Virus record (IMG/VR): IMGVR_UViG_3300011431_000002
Coordinates: 1-32,670 of that record
Length of the DNA stretch: 32,670 nt
DNA from: a virus
Direction: 5' to 3' (one strand)
Shown piece by piece: positions 12,310 to 20,321 of this stretch. The number at the start of each line of letters is the position of its first letter. Position 1 is the stretch's first letter. A program made the position numbers and the translations under genes. The notes beneath the pieces were generated by a model. The model was not told where the DNA came from, did no database searches, and worked only from the letters and a program-made list of their open reading frames with translations.

Positions 12310-13090
12310 ACGCTCGCACTCGAAGAAAGAACCGAAGCCGATGGCGCAAGGAGTCGGCGAGTCGACCCGCTTCGGGGGCACCGACGAGAAGGGCGCCGCT
12401 ATTCCCGGCAAAGACCTCAGCATGTATACGGTCCAGGGGCAGCCGCTGCCGCCCGAGTGCTGGGACACGTTCCCGATCTCGCTGACCGATCAGGGTAAGG
12501 CCGCGATGGAACGCGAGCGCCAGGCGCTGCCGGTTGATTACAGCAAACGCGCCCGGCCGGCACAGGATCTCTACCAGGGCGTCGAAGACGACGACAAGAA
12601 GGCGCAGGCCTTCCGTGACGCGCTGACCCTCGACACCGAGGGCCTCACGATGTCGGTCGACCCGATGGGCCCGCTGCTCGAACAGTTCACCCCGGCCGGG
12701 CATAAGGGCATGTTTATGTCGCGCCGCCAGACCCAAGAAAAGGGACTGACCCGCGGCGTGTTGACCTATCAGCCCGTGCTGGTTTCAGACGGCAAGGGCG
12801 GCATGAAAGAGGTCACCTGCGGCAATATGTTCCTGGCCAGCGTGCCGCAAGAGCTGGTCCGGAAAAGCGACGCCTACTGGGCGCGCGTGAATCATGAGAA
12901 GCAAGTGAGCGCGCTCGACAAGGTCACCGAATCAAGTGAGAAACTGATGGACGGCCGCGCGCGCGATTCCATCCTCAGGCGCAAGGGCGCAAGCGACGCC
13001 GGCGTCGGTCTCGAGCACGAAGATCAGGAGCTGGGCGACACCGAAATGTTGCGCAATCTGCCGCTCGCCGAGCCCGTGCTGCACGAGTAG
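12296..13090 (+). CDS. Hypothetical virion-assembly protein
   Basis: I choose the ATG at 12296 (MADAKRSHSKKE) because AAGGGAGGA lies 10 bases upstream; an ATG 24 bases earlier has none. The 264-residue product has a charged disordered start, a middle with DLSMYTVQGQPLPPECWDTF, and a helical C-terminus. It lies between the scaffold-like and decoration-like genes, so it may be a minor head protein. No family is recognised. Confidence 0.65.
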   Translation: MADAKRSHSKKEPKPMAQGVGESTRFGGTDEKGAAIPGKDLSMYTVQGQPLPPECWDTFPISLTDQGKAAMERERQALPVDYSKRARPAQDLYQGVEDDDKKAQAFRDALTLDTEGLTMSVDPMGPLLEQFTPAGHKGMFMSRRQTQEKGLTRGVLTYQPVLVSDGKGGMKEVTCGNMFLASVPQELVRKSDAYWARVNHEKQVSALDKVTESSEKLMDGRARDSILRRKGASDAGVGLEHEDQELGDTEMLRNLPLAEPVLHE

Positions 13091-13099
13091 GAGTGCGAC

Positions 13100-13285
13100 T
13101 TGAGCGGATGGAATGCTGCGCAGGGAGAGCCTGCGAGTCGGCCTGGTTCGCCAGTGGGAACACCATCCGCTCTAGTGGCCCTTGACAACGCCCCCCAAAA
13201 TCGTGTTATCTTTCCCTTCGAGCAACAAGAGCACCTGCCCTACCGTGATCCTTCCGGATCCAATCGGGTGTTCGCCGGGAAGTAA
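13100..13285 (+). CDS. Possible small gene with TTG start
   Basis: A 61-residue frame starts with TTG 6 bases after AGGAG. The product (LSGWNAAQGEPASRPG as read, ending SNRVFAGK) is not recognised and is polar. It overlaps the promoter at 13182-13212. The good ribosome spacing is the only support. The stretch could equally be untranslated leader ahead of the capsid genes. Confidence 0.3.
   Translation: MSGWNAAQGEPASRPGSPVGTPSALVALDNAPQNRVIFPFEQQEHLPYRDPSGSNRVFAGK
13182..13212 (+). promoter_or_regulatory. Promoter upstream of the capsid genes
   Basis: A perfect TTGACA (13182-13187) is followed after 19 bases by TATCTT (13207-13212), preceded by TG one base apart, an extended -10. The long spacer is tolerable with an extended -10. 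It would give a leader of roughly 140 bases before the decoration-like gene and boost capsid expression. Confidence 0.5.
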
Positions 13286-13358
13286 GAGGCCGCCGGCACG
13301 ACTCGCGCAGTAGGCCCAAACCATCAATCCGCTATCTGATCGTTTGGAGGTTTTCGCG

Positions 13359-13892
13359 ATGTCGAACGTGAATAATCCGCACGGGCTTCGCCCCTTGATG
13401 CGTAACTCGAATGGCGGCCGCCCGTCGTGCGAGGCCTACACGAAAGAAGTCGGCTACGCCCAAGCGATCTACATCTGGGACCCGGTCACCGAGCTGGCCG
13501 GCGTCTTGAACGGACCCGCGTCGGGCATCACTGCCGGCACGACTCTCTACCGCGGCGTCGCGATGGATTATTCCCTCGCTTCCGTCGCCGCGCTGCTCAC
13601 CATCATGGACGACGTCGGCGCCATGTTCGAGGCGCAGGAAGATAACAGCGGCGCCGCCAACGTGGTCGCCGCGAAGATGGGCTATAACGCCAATCTGACC
13701 ACCACGGCGGGCGATTCGACGCGCAACACGTCGAAGGTGCAGGTCTCGGGCACCTCGATCAACACGACCGGCACGCTCGACGTGCGCATCGAGCGCATCC
13801 TGAACGTGCCCGACAACGCCTACGGCGCTTATGCCCGGCTCGAGATCCGGTTCAACAAGCACCTGGCGACGGTCGGAGTGACGGCCACTTAG
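13359..13892 (+). CDS. Probable head decoration (capsid cement) protein
   Basis: The start is at 13359 (MSNVNNPHGLRP), 8 bases after TGGAGG. The 177-residue protein has the pattern of small phage head proteins that precede the major capsid gene: a short conserved start NNPHGLRPLMRNSNGG, then beta-rich sequence with GDPV-like turns (IWDPVTELAGVLNG), FEAQEDNSGAANVV, and a C-terminal segment RIERILNVPDNAYGAYARLE with the FNKH end. Such proteins stabilise the expanded capsid from outside. No cleavage site or membrane segment is seen. The assignment is by position and style. Confidence 0.7.
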   Translation: MSNVNNPHGLRPLMRNSNGGRPSCEAYTKEVGYAQAIYIWDPVTELAGVLNGPASGITAGTTLYRGVAMDYSLASVAALLTIMDDVGAMFEAQEDNSGAANVVAAKMGYNANLTTTAGDSTRNTSKVQVSGTSINTTGTLDVRIERILNVPDNAYGAYARLEIRFNKHLATVGVTAT

Positions 13893-13940
13893 GCCGGAAG
13901 GTTTCGGCGGCAGAGTCCACAGTCAAGGAGAGATCAGATC

Positions 13941-14864
13941 ATGCTAGTCCCCGGAAATTTCGGAAACTTCTACGGCGAGACCATGCTGCCAGGCCTACGG
14001 GCCGTCATCGATCGCGGCTATCGCGCGCGGCCGGTGAAGTTCACGCAGATTTTCAACATGAACCCGTCGAGCCGCTCGATCGAGCAATTCTCGCAGGTGT
14101 CGGGCGTGGGCCGTTTCGGCCAGCTCGCGGTTGGCGGGAAGATCCGCTACGATCAGCCGGTGCAGGGGTTTAAGTCGACCTTCAAGCACACCCGCTTCGG
14201 CCTGGCTGTGCCGACCACGATCGACGTCGTCGAGGATGACGAGTGGTCGCTGATCGAGAACATGCACCGCGACCTCGGTTGGTCTTGCAACGAGACGCGC
14301 GAGCTGGATGCGGTCAGCACGTTCAACAACGCATTCACCAACTCGGCGGCCTTCTTCGGGCCCGACGGCGTGCCGCTCATCAGCGCATCGCATCCGCTGT
14401 ATAAGGCGGGTGGCCTGCAGTCGAATCTGATGACCGCGGCCGATCTGGACAGCTTCAGCCTGCAGCTCGCGCTGACCGTGTTCGAGCTGATGAAGCGCCC
14501 CTCGGGCGAACTGATCCACATCAAGCCGTCGAAGTTGATCGTGCACCCGAACAACCGGTTCGTCGGTTATGTGTTGACGAAGTCGCCAGACGATCCGGAG
14601 ACGGCGCAGCGCTCGATCAATCCCCTGGGCGGCGCCGAAGACGGCATGCCGAGCCTGTTCGTGTGGCCGTATCTTACGGCGCCGAACGCCTGGTTCCTGT
14701 CGGCCGAGCCGCAGGACACCGGCCTGATCTGGTTCGATCGCAAGAAGCCGTACACGAAGTCCTGGACCGACGACGAGACCGAAGTCGGGATCGTGGGCAT
14801 GCGCTACAAAAAGTCCCACGGCTGGAATAACTACATCGGCGTCGTCGGCAACGCCGGCCAGTAG
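13941..14864 (+). CDS. Major capsid protein
   Basis: The 307-residue protein follows an AAGGAGA ribosome site and begins LVPGNFGNFYGETMLPGL. It has the features of HK97-fold capsid subunits: an N-terminal arm, RPVKFTQIFNM, a spine-helix region, a surface-exposed middle with SASHPLYKAGG and IHIKPSKLIVHPN (the common capsid phrase before the A-domain), and a C-terminal segment with IVGMRYKKSHGWNN. No N-terminal delta domain is seen, in line with a separate scaffold-like gene. It should make the icosahedral shell. Tandem hairpins follow its stop. Confidence 0.9.
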   Translation: MLVPGNFGNFYGETMLPGLRAVIDRGYRARPVKFTQIFNMNPSSRSIEQFSQVSGVGRFGQLAVGGKIRYDQPVQGFKSTFKHTRFGLAVPTTIDVVEDDEWSLIENMHRDLGWSCNETRELDAVSTFNNAFTNSAAFFGPDGVPLISASHPLYKAGGLQSNLMTAADLDSFSLQLALTVFELMKRPSGELIHIKPSKLIVHPNNRFVGYVLTKSPDDPETAQRSINPLGGAEDGMPSLFVWPYLTAPNAWFLSAEPQDTGLIWFDRKKPYTKSWTDDETEVGIVGMRYKKSHGWNNYIGVVGNAGQ

Positions 14865-14877
14865 CCATCACAGGTAA

Positions 14878-14914
14878 GCCGGGCCCGTTCCAAACCGGCA
14901 GCCGCTCAAGCGGC
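14878..14914 (+). terminator. Tandem hairpins after the capsid gene
   Basis: GCCGG (14878-14882) pairs with CCGGC (14895-14899), and GCCGC (14901-14905) pairs with GCGGC (14910-14914) around TCAA. No T-run follows, so a classical terminator is unlikely. They may protect or process the capsid messenger, and the second hairpin ends next to the AAGGAG ribosome site of the next gene. Confidence 0.3.
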
Positions 14915-14928
14915 AAGGAGCTACGACC

Positions 14929-15909
14929 ATGAGCCTCGGAAAGACCAGATTTAACGCCGCGCAGCAGGTGCTCAACGCCTTCGGCGGTCAGTTCCCCGCG
15001 ACGCAGGGGCGCATCATCTTTTGCCGTCCTGGCACGGGTTCGGACGGCCGCGACGGATCGACGCCGCAGAAGGCCGTCAAGACCCTGGTCGAGGCGCTGA
15101 GCCTCGCCACAGCCAACCAGAATGACATCGTCGCCCTGATGGCCGAGTCGAACACCGCGGGCTCGACGACCGATTACCAGTCGACGCAGCTCGATTGGAA
15201 CAAAGATGGCGTGCACCTGATCGGCATTAACTGCGGGCCGATGATCGGGCAGCGATCGCGCATCTCGAATCTTTCAACCGCCGCGGCGCTCGCGCCCCTG
15301 TTCACGCTTTCGGCCAATAACTGCCTGATCGCGAATATCGAGTTTTTCCAGGGCACGCCGGCCTCGGGCACCACCAGCCGCTGCATGGACGTGACTGGTC
15401 AGCGCAACGTGATCCGCAATTGCCAGATCTCAGGCATGGGCGATCTGACGGCCGTCGCCGATGTGGCCGGCTCGCGTTCGCTCAAGCTGTCAGGCTCGGA
15501 GAATCTATTCGACCACTGCTTCATCGGCCTCGATACGGCGATCCGCGCCACGATGACGGCCGAGGTCGAGATCAACGCTGGCGCGCGCAACATCTTCGAG
15601 CGCTGCCATTTTGAAACATACACATCGCTCTCGACATTCAAGATGATCACGATCGCCACCGGCTGCGATCGTTTCGTCAAGTTCGTGGATTGCGATTTCG
15701 TCGCCGTGCAGAACATCACAGGCGCGGTCGCGCCGACCGGCCTCATCGGGATCACCACGATGAACGGCCAGACGCTGCTGCGAAACCCGTACCTATATGG
15801 CTTCGCGCAGTACGTGACGGCCGACAATACCTATGTGCGGATTCTCGGCTTCAACGGCGATTCGACGACCCACCTGGTGGGTCTCGCCGGCAGCGTCGAT
15901 GCGGCCTAG
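14929..15909 (+). CDS. Right-handed beta-helix virion protein
   Basis: The 326-residue protein has an N-terminal block (RIIFCRPGTGSDGRDGSTPQ) followed by repeating short beta rungs with polar turns and stacked aliphatic or aromatic positions (IEFFQGTPASG, NVIRNCQISGMGDL, NIFERCHFETY, FVDCDFVAVQN). This is the pattern of right-handed parallel beta-helix proteins such as pectate-lyase-like tailspikes. No complete catalytic site can be named. It follows the capsid gene with an AAGGAG site. It is likely a surface appendage or decoration protein that touches host glycans. No signal peptide is present, unlike the second beta-helix at 17534. Confidence 0.78.
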   Translation: MSLGKTRFNAAQQVLNAFGGQFPATQGRIIFCRPGTGSDGRDGSTPQKAVKTLVEALSLATANQNDIVALMAESNTAGSTTDYQSTQLDWNKDGVHLIGINCGPMIGQRSRISNLSTAAALAPLFTLSANNCLIANIEFFQGTPASGTTSRCMDVTGQRNVIRNCQISGMGDLTAVADVAGSRSLKLSGSENLFDHCFIGLDTAIRATMTAEVEINAGARNIFERCHFETYTSLSTFKMITIATGCDRFVKFVDCDFVAVQNITGAVAPTGLIGITTMNGQTLLRNPYLYGFAQYVTADNTYVRILGFNGDSTTHLVGLAGSVDAA

Positions 15910-15949
15910 TGCCGTGACGGCATGACGGCAATGGTCTAAACTGGACCGC

Positions 15950-16183
15950 ATGACGAAGACGGCATTACTGGCGCGGAAGGCTCAGCTCGAGGGCGAGATC
16001 GGCGACCAGCGCGGCGTCCAGGCGGTCGGCAGGGCAGACATTGAGCGGCTCACGGCGCAGGTCAGCCGGGCCCGCGATTTAGAGAACAGTCTCGGCGGCG
16101 CCCTGCAGGACGTCGAACACTGGCTGAAACAGCTGGAGCTGGAAGAGGCCGCGAAAGATCGGCCGAAGGAGCTGAAGCAATGA
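15950..16183 (+). CDS. Small coiled-coil protein
   Basis: The 77-residue product is a continuous charged helix (KAQLEGEIGDQRGVQ, IERLTAQVSRARDLENSL, VEHWLKQLELEEAAK), most likely a coiled coil. It overlaps the next gene as ATGA. It may be a minor virion or assembly protein. An imperfect inverted repeat GGTC/GACC lies just before the start. No family recognised. Confidence 0.68.
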   Translation: MTKTALLARKAQLEGEIGDQRGVQAVGRADIERLTAQVSRARDLENSLGGALQDVEHWLKQLELEEAAKDRPKELKQ

Positions 16184-16536
16184 GCGCGCCGGTGACGACG
16201 AACACAGCGACGATTGCGGCCGGGGCCGCCCTTTCCCAAGCCATGTATCTCGGGCACGGCGTGCTGGTGGGCATCCAGATGCCGGCCGCCTGGGATGCGG
16301 CGAATCTCTCATTTCAAGCATCGGCCGACGGAATCACCTACCAGGACGTCTATGACTTTCAGGGCGCCGAGGTCGTCGTCCAGGCCGCGGCCGCGCGCTT
16401 CGTCACGATCGACGAATTCCAGGGCGCGCCCTGGATCAAGGTGCGCAGCGGGACGACCGGGAGCCATGTCAACCAGACCCTGGACTCGGCTCTCATCCTG
16501 ATCGTGCAAAAGCTGCCGATGGTGATGGGAGGCTAA
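16180..16536 (+). CDS. Structural protein, beta-rich
   Basis: The 118-residue protein contains LVGIQMPAAWDAANLSFQAS followed by ADGITYQDVYD, a phrase typical of small phage structural proteins with a jelly-roll-like beta domain, then a segment WIKVRSGTTGSH. It is translationally coupled to the coiled-coil gene before it (ATGA). A virion role is likely from style and context; its location in the particle is not known. Confidence 0.7.
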   Translation: MSAPVTTNTATIAAGAALSQAMYLGHGVLVGIQMPAAWDAANLSFQASADGITYQDVYDFQGAEVVVQAAAARFVTIDEFQGAPWIKVRSGTTGSHVNQTLDSALILIVQKLPMVMGG

Positions 16537-16542
16537 GCCGAC

Positions 16543-17100
16543 ATGAGTCAAGGCCGATTCAAACCGCTGCCGACGGGCGCCGGCTCGGGCGACACGACCG
16601 CGCCCGGCACTAATACCGACGGCTTCATTCCACAGTGGAACGGCGCCAACTCGAAGACGCTCAAGGACGGCAAGGCCGCGCCCACGGGCACGATCGTCGG
16701 CACGAGCGACACTCAGACCCTCACCAACAAAACGGTCGGCGGGCCATCGCTGCAACCGACCGCGGTCGCCGTCATCGCCACGGCCGCGGGTCTGACGACA
16801 GGAACGATCCCCGACGGCACTTCGTTCGCTTCCGTGACGAGTTCCGCGGCTAACCAGCAGGTCATCCTGCCGGCGCCGACGCCCGGCCTGTTGCTGCGGA
16901 TCTACGTCGGGGCCAACGGGTTCGATCTGAAGAGTTCGGCGCCGGCGACGGTCGCGATCAACGGTGGCACGGGCTCAGCAGTCAAGAGCGCGGTCCCAGC
17001 CAACACCACGGTTTACCTCAGCTGCGAGACTACGCTGCTCTGGAAAGCCTACAAACAAACGATTGACGGCACGCTAACAGCGCTGGCCGCCGCGGCGTAG
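16543..17100 (+). CDS. Tail-fibre-like structural protein
   Basis: The 185-residue protein contains GTSDTQTLTNKTV (about 52-64), a phrase very common in tail-fibre and appendage proteins, within low-complexity glycine, threonine and alanine-rich sequence, followed by a beta-rich C-terminus (LLRIYVGANGFDLKSS, INGGTGSAVKSAVPANTT). It probably forms part of a fibre or head appendage. It starts 6 bases after the previous stop. Confidence 0.7.
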   Translation: MSQGRFKPLPTGAGSGDTTAPGTNTDGFIPQWNGANSKTLKDGKAAPTGTIVGTSDTQTLTNKTVGGPSLQPTAVAVIATAAGLTTGTIPDGTSFASVTSSAANQQVILPAPTPGLLLRIYVGANGFDLKSSAPATVAINGGTGSAVKSAVPANTTVYLSCETTLLWKAYKQTIDGTLTALAAAA

Positions 17101-17111
17101 GAGCGAACTTT

Positions 17112-17516
17112 ATGGCCCTCAAGTATTCCGTAGCGGTCCGCAATGCCCGGCTGGATGCCGTCGAGTCGACGATCGGCACGGGCGCGCTGCTGCAGCTCTG
17201 GACCGGATCGGCGCCGGCTAATTGTGCCGCGGCCGACTCGGGCACCAAGCTCATCGAAATCACGCTGCCGACCGATTGGATGAACGCGGCGTCGGGTGGA
17301 ACCAAGACCAAGCTGGGCACCTGGTCAGGCACGGCGATCGCCGCTGGCGATGCCGGCTACTTCCGCGTGAAGGACTCCACCGGCACGACCACCGGCATGC
17401 AGGGCACCGTGACCGCGACCGGCGGCGGCGGCGATCTGACCCTCGACAACATCACGCTGGCGATTAGCCAGGTTTTGACCGAATCCAGCTTTACTCTCAC
17501 CGCTGGCAACGCCTAA
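17112..17516 (+). CDS. Conserved-looking phage structural protein
   Basis: The 134-residue product begins MALKYSVAVRNARLDAVEST and continues GTGALLQLWTGSAPANC; this opening is typical of a widespread family of small phage virion proteins of unknown place. The remainder is beta-rich with G-rich turns and ends FTLTAGNA. A TAGGAG ribosome site overlaps the preceding stop. Confidence 0.75.
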   Translation: MALKYSVAVRNARLDAVESTIGTGALLQLWTGSAPANCAAADSGTKLIEITLPTDWMNAASGGTKTKLGTWSGTAIAAGDAGYFRVKDSTGTTTGMQGTVTATGGGGDLTLDNITLAISQVLTESSFTLTAGNA

Positions 17517-17533
17517 AAACGGAGGGCTTCATT

Positions 17534-18946
17534 ATGAAACGCTATCTGCTGGCGCTACTGCTGCTGGTATCACCCGCCGTCCGCGCGGCCATCTCGTCGA
17601 GCATGATCTTTGAGGTCCGCCAGGCGGGCAACAACGCTAACTCGGGCTGCTTCAAAGAAGGCGCGACCGGCACCGACCTGAGCCAGGCAAACTCGGAAAG
17701 CTACGGCTTCAGCAACTTGGTGATCGACGGCACGACCAACACGAAGGTCACCAGCGCGTCGCACAACTTCGTCGCGGCCGACGTCGGCAACTGCCTCCGG
17801 ATCAGCAGCGGGACCGGCTTCACCACCGGCGTCTTTGAGATCGTTTCGGTAGCCTCCAACGCCGCGACGCTCGATCGCTCGGCCGGCACGCTCAGCTCGA
17901 CCGGTGGCGTCTTCCACGTGGGCGGCGCGCTGGCCACGCTTACCCAGCTCAACACCGATATGTGCGGCGGCTGCCGGGCCTGGGTGAAGGCCGATGCCAC
18001 CTACACGATCACCGCGGGCGTGACGTTCAACTACAACGCTAATAACGCCTATACCCAGGTCAGCGGCTACACGTCCGCGCGGGGCGACGGCGGATCGTTC
18101 ACCGTTCAGATTTCAAGCGGCAGCAGCGTGGTGCCCATCACGCTGCAGACCGGCTCGAACGGGTCGCTCTACTTCCGGAACGCGATCATCGACGCCAACA
18201 GCCAGACGGATTCCCGCTGCATGACTATCTCCAGCATCAACAATTATGCGGAGAACATCGAGTGCAAAAACGGGAGCAGCACATCGACGCAGATTCTTTT
18301 CAATAACGTGCGGGTCGGCTGCTTCCGGTGCTACGTGCACGACGTCGCCAACGCCGGCGCCGCGTTCACTTTCAACAACGATGATCAGATCTGCAGGGGC
18401 TGCATCGCCGGCACCTTGACCGGCAGCGCGCACGCCGCCTTCGTGATGCCGCGCGGTCAGTGCTTCGACTGTGTCGTCTTCGGCAATGCTGTCGCCGGCA
18501 GCGACGGTTTCCAGCTGACTGCGGGCGGACCCACCACCATCGACCGCTGCGTCATTTACAACGTGGCGCGCGACGGGATCCGCTTCACGCCTTCCAACGG
18601 GAATGTCTACATCTCCAATTGCGTGATCTCCACGGTGACGAATGGGATCAACAACACCGGCACGGCTCTGCGCTCGGGCGACATCTATGACGACTACAAC
18701 TTCACTTACAATGCCTCGGGGTCGGTGGTCTCCGGAGTGACCGCTGGATCGCATAGCATGACGCTCACTGCGGATCCGTTCATCTCGGCAAGCACCAAGG
18801 ATTTCCGGCTGAGCAATAACGGCGGCGGCGGCGCGCTCGTGCGCGCGAAGGGATACCCGCAAACCCTGCCTGGCATCACCGGCACGTTTTACCCCGACCC
18901 TGGCGTCGCGCAACATCAAGATCCGAAGTTCCGATTCTTCTTCTAA
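17534..18946 (+). CDS. Secreted-type beta-helix protein with CxxC ladder
   Basis: The 470-residue protein starts with a clear Sec signal peptide (MKRYLLALLLLVSPAVRAA, cleavage probably after RAA), which is odd for a virion protein. The rest is a parallel beta-helix: repeated rungs such as YVHDVANAGAAFTF, VVFGNAVAGSDGFQL and VIYNVARDGIRFT. There are 14 cysteines after the signal, including four CxxC motifs (CGGC, CFRC, CRGC, CFDC) on successive rungs, suggesting a cysteine ladder or disulfides formed outside the cytoplasm. A GGAGG site precedes the ATG. It may be exported to the host envelope to modify or block a surface glycan, or be a virion fibre with an accidental-looking leader. No catalytic site is identified. 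Confidence 0.75.
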   Translation: MKRYLLALLLLVSPAVRAAISSSMIFEVRQAGNNANSGCFKEGATGTDLSQANSESYGFSNLVIDGTTNTKVTSASHNFVAADVGNCLRISSGTGFTTGVFEIVSVASNAATLDRSAGTLSSTGGVFHVGGALATLTQLNTDMCGGCRAWVKADATYTITAGVTFNYNANNAYTQVSGYTSARGDGGSFTVQISSGSSVVPITLQTGSNGSLYFRNAIIDANSQTDSRCMTISSINNYAENIECKNGSSTSTQILFNNVRVGCFRCYVHDVANAGAAFTFNNDDQICRGCIAGTLTGSAHAAFVMPRGQCFDCVVFGNAVAGSDGFQLTAGGPTTIDRCVIYNVARDGIRFTPSNGNVYISNCVISTVTNGINNTGTALRSGDIYDDYNFTYNASGSVVSGVTAGSHSMTLTADPFISASTKDFRLSNNGGGGALVRAKGYPQTLPGITGTFYPDPGVAQHQDPKFRFFF

Positions 18947-18949
18947 AAA

Positions 18950-19594
18950 ATGGAACTGAACATCCCAGCAGGCACGACGTCGAAGCGCATCGCGGTCTTC
19001 ATCCAAGACTCGGCCGCGGGCGATGGTTCGGGCAAGACCGGCCTGGTCTTCAACACCTCGGGCCTGGCCTGCTACTACTGGCGCGAGGATGAGGGCAACG
19101 CCAACGCGACGGCCGTTACGCTGGCAACCGCTACGCGCGGCAGCTTCACCTCGAGCGGCTTCAAAGAAAAAGACGCGACCAACCAGCCCGGCATGTACGA
19201 ATTCGGGATCCCCGACGCGGCACTCGCCGCCGGTGCCGGCTGGGTGGCGATTATGTTCACCGGATCGACGCCGGGCATTGTTCCGCGCATCGTGATGATT
19301 CAACTGACGCCGCTCCCGGTCTTCGCCAAGAACACGGCGCTGGCCGCCTTCACGTTCCCATTGTGCGATTCCTCAGGCGTCGCCGTGACGGGTGCGACCG
19401 TGACGGCCAAGCGCTCGATCGACGGGGGCGCGCTCGGCGCCTGCGCCAACTCGGTGACCGAGATCTCGCTCGGCGTCTACAAGATCAGCCTGGAGGCGTC
19501 GGACTTGAACGGCACGACCATCGAGCTGCTGTTCACGGCCTCGGGCGCCGTGGATGTCAACTATACGATCGTGACGCAGGCACTCACACCGTAG
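18950..19594 (+). CDS. Structural protein, beta-rich
   Basis: The 214-residue protein contains GKTGLVFNTSGLACYYWRED and a later NQPGMYEFGIPDAALAAGAG, phrases familiar from phage virion proteins of the tail/appendage type. The C-terminal part (AVTGATVTAKRSIDGG, SLGVYKISLEASDLNG) looks like an Ig-like or carrier domain. No ribosome site is visible in the A-rich spacer of 3 bases after the previous stop, so translation may be coupled. Role inferred from style and context. Confidence 0.72.
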   Translation: MELNIPAGTTSKRIAVFIQDSAAGDGSGKTGLVFNTSGLACYYWREDEGNANATAVTLATATRGSFTSSGFKEKDATNQPGMYEFGIPDAALAAGAGWVAIMFTGSTPGIVPRIVMIQLTPLPVFAKNTALAAFTFPLCDSSGVAVTGATVTAKRSIDGGALGACANSVTEISLGVYKISLEASDLNGTTIELLFTASGAVDVNYTIVTQALTP

Positions 19595-19600
19595 GACTCT

Positions 19601-20260
19601 ATGGGCCAGCTCAGGAGCAAAACCGGCAGCGGCTTAATCCCCTGGCGCCGGCAGCTGGGACCCTCTGGCCGCACCGGCAGCGCGGCCATCACCGAAGCGG
19701 ACGACACGATCAGCGCCGCCGGCGCCCTGGCAATCGCCGGCGCCGCGGCCATCGCCGAGGGCGACGATACACTCGCCAGCGCCGGCAGCGCGCCCATCAC
19801 CGGCAATGCGGCGATCACCGAAGCGGACGACACACTCAGCGCCGAGTTGCCGCTCGAGCCGCGAACCGGCGACGCCGACATCACCGAGGGCGATGACAGC
19901 GTCGCGGCCGAGCTGCAGCATACGCGGCTCGGTGATGCGGCGATCACCGAGGACGACGACACGATCTTCGCTTCGACGGTCGTCGGCGGCCATGCGGCCA
20001 TCACCGAAGACGACGATACACTCGCCAGCGCCGGCAGCGCGCCCATCACCGGCAATGCTGCAATCGTTGAAGGGTCGCCCGATACAGTCAGCGCGATCGC
20101 AACCGTCGCCGCGGCCGTGATCCCGCCGGGCGTCTTCCGGCCGGCAACTACCACGGGCGATCCGGATCGATTCAAGGCCGCCACCACCACCGGCACGCCC
20201 GGGCATTTCAAAGACGGCGACGAGGCCGGCACGCCTGGCCATTTCAAGCCGGGGGCATAG
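19601..20260 (+). CDS. Acidic repeat protein
   Basis: The 219-residue protein is built of degenerate repeats around ITEADDTLSA and ITGNAAI, about eight copies between residues 27 and 165, followed by a different tail with three FK-containing units (PDRFKAATTT, GHFKDGDEAG, GHFKPGA). The regular DD motif could bind calcium, but the loops do not match a known calcium repeat exactly. Two stretches of 48 bases are identical within it. It sits among appendage proteins, so a fibre, stalk or anchor is plausible. Function unknown. Confidence 0.68.
   Translation: MGQLRSKTGSGLIPWRRQLGPSGRTGSAAITEADDTISAAGALAIAGAAAIAEGDDTLASAGSAPITGNAAITEADDTLSAELPLEPRTGDADITEGDDSVAAELQHTRLGDAAITEDDDTIFASTVVGGHAAITEDDDTLASAGSAPITGNAAIVEGSPDTVSAIATVAAAVIPPGVFRPATTTGDPDRFKAATTTGTPGHFKDGDEAGTPGHFKPGA
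19762..19809 (+). repeat. 48-bp exact direct repeat, copy 1
   Basis: Identical to 20011-20058, 249 bases (83 codons) downstream, in frame within the acidic repeat gene. Exact identity, in contrast to the divergence between the other units, suggests recent duplication or gene conversion. Confidence 0.9.
20011..20058 (+). repeat. 48-bp exact direct repeat, copy 2
   Basis: Second copy of 19762-19809. Recombination between the two would delete 249 bases and keep the frame. Confidence 0.9.
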
Positions 20261-20321
20261 GAATGTTTTACGATGGATCTGATCGGATGAGCCAGGCGGC
20301 GGCCTGCAGGAAGCGGACCGC

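Noticed and set aside
11287-12468. Antisense frame opposite the scaffold-like gene (393 codons)
   Set aside because: Shadow of a GC-rich, low-complexity sense gene with supported neighbours and overlaps.
18113-19303. Long antisense frame opposite the secreted beta-helix and next gene (396 codons)
   Set aside because: Composition-driven shadow; it spans the ends of two well-supported sense genes and has no recognisable pattern.
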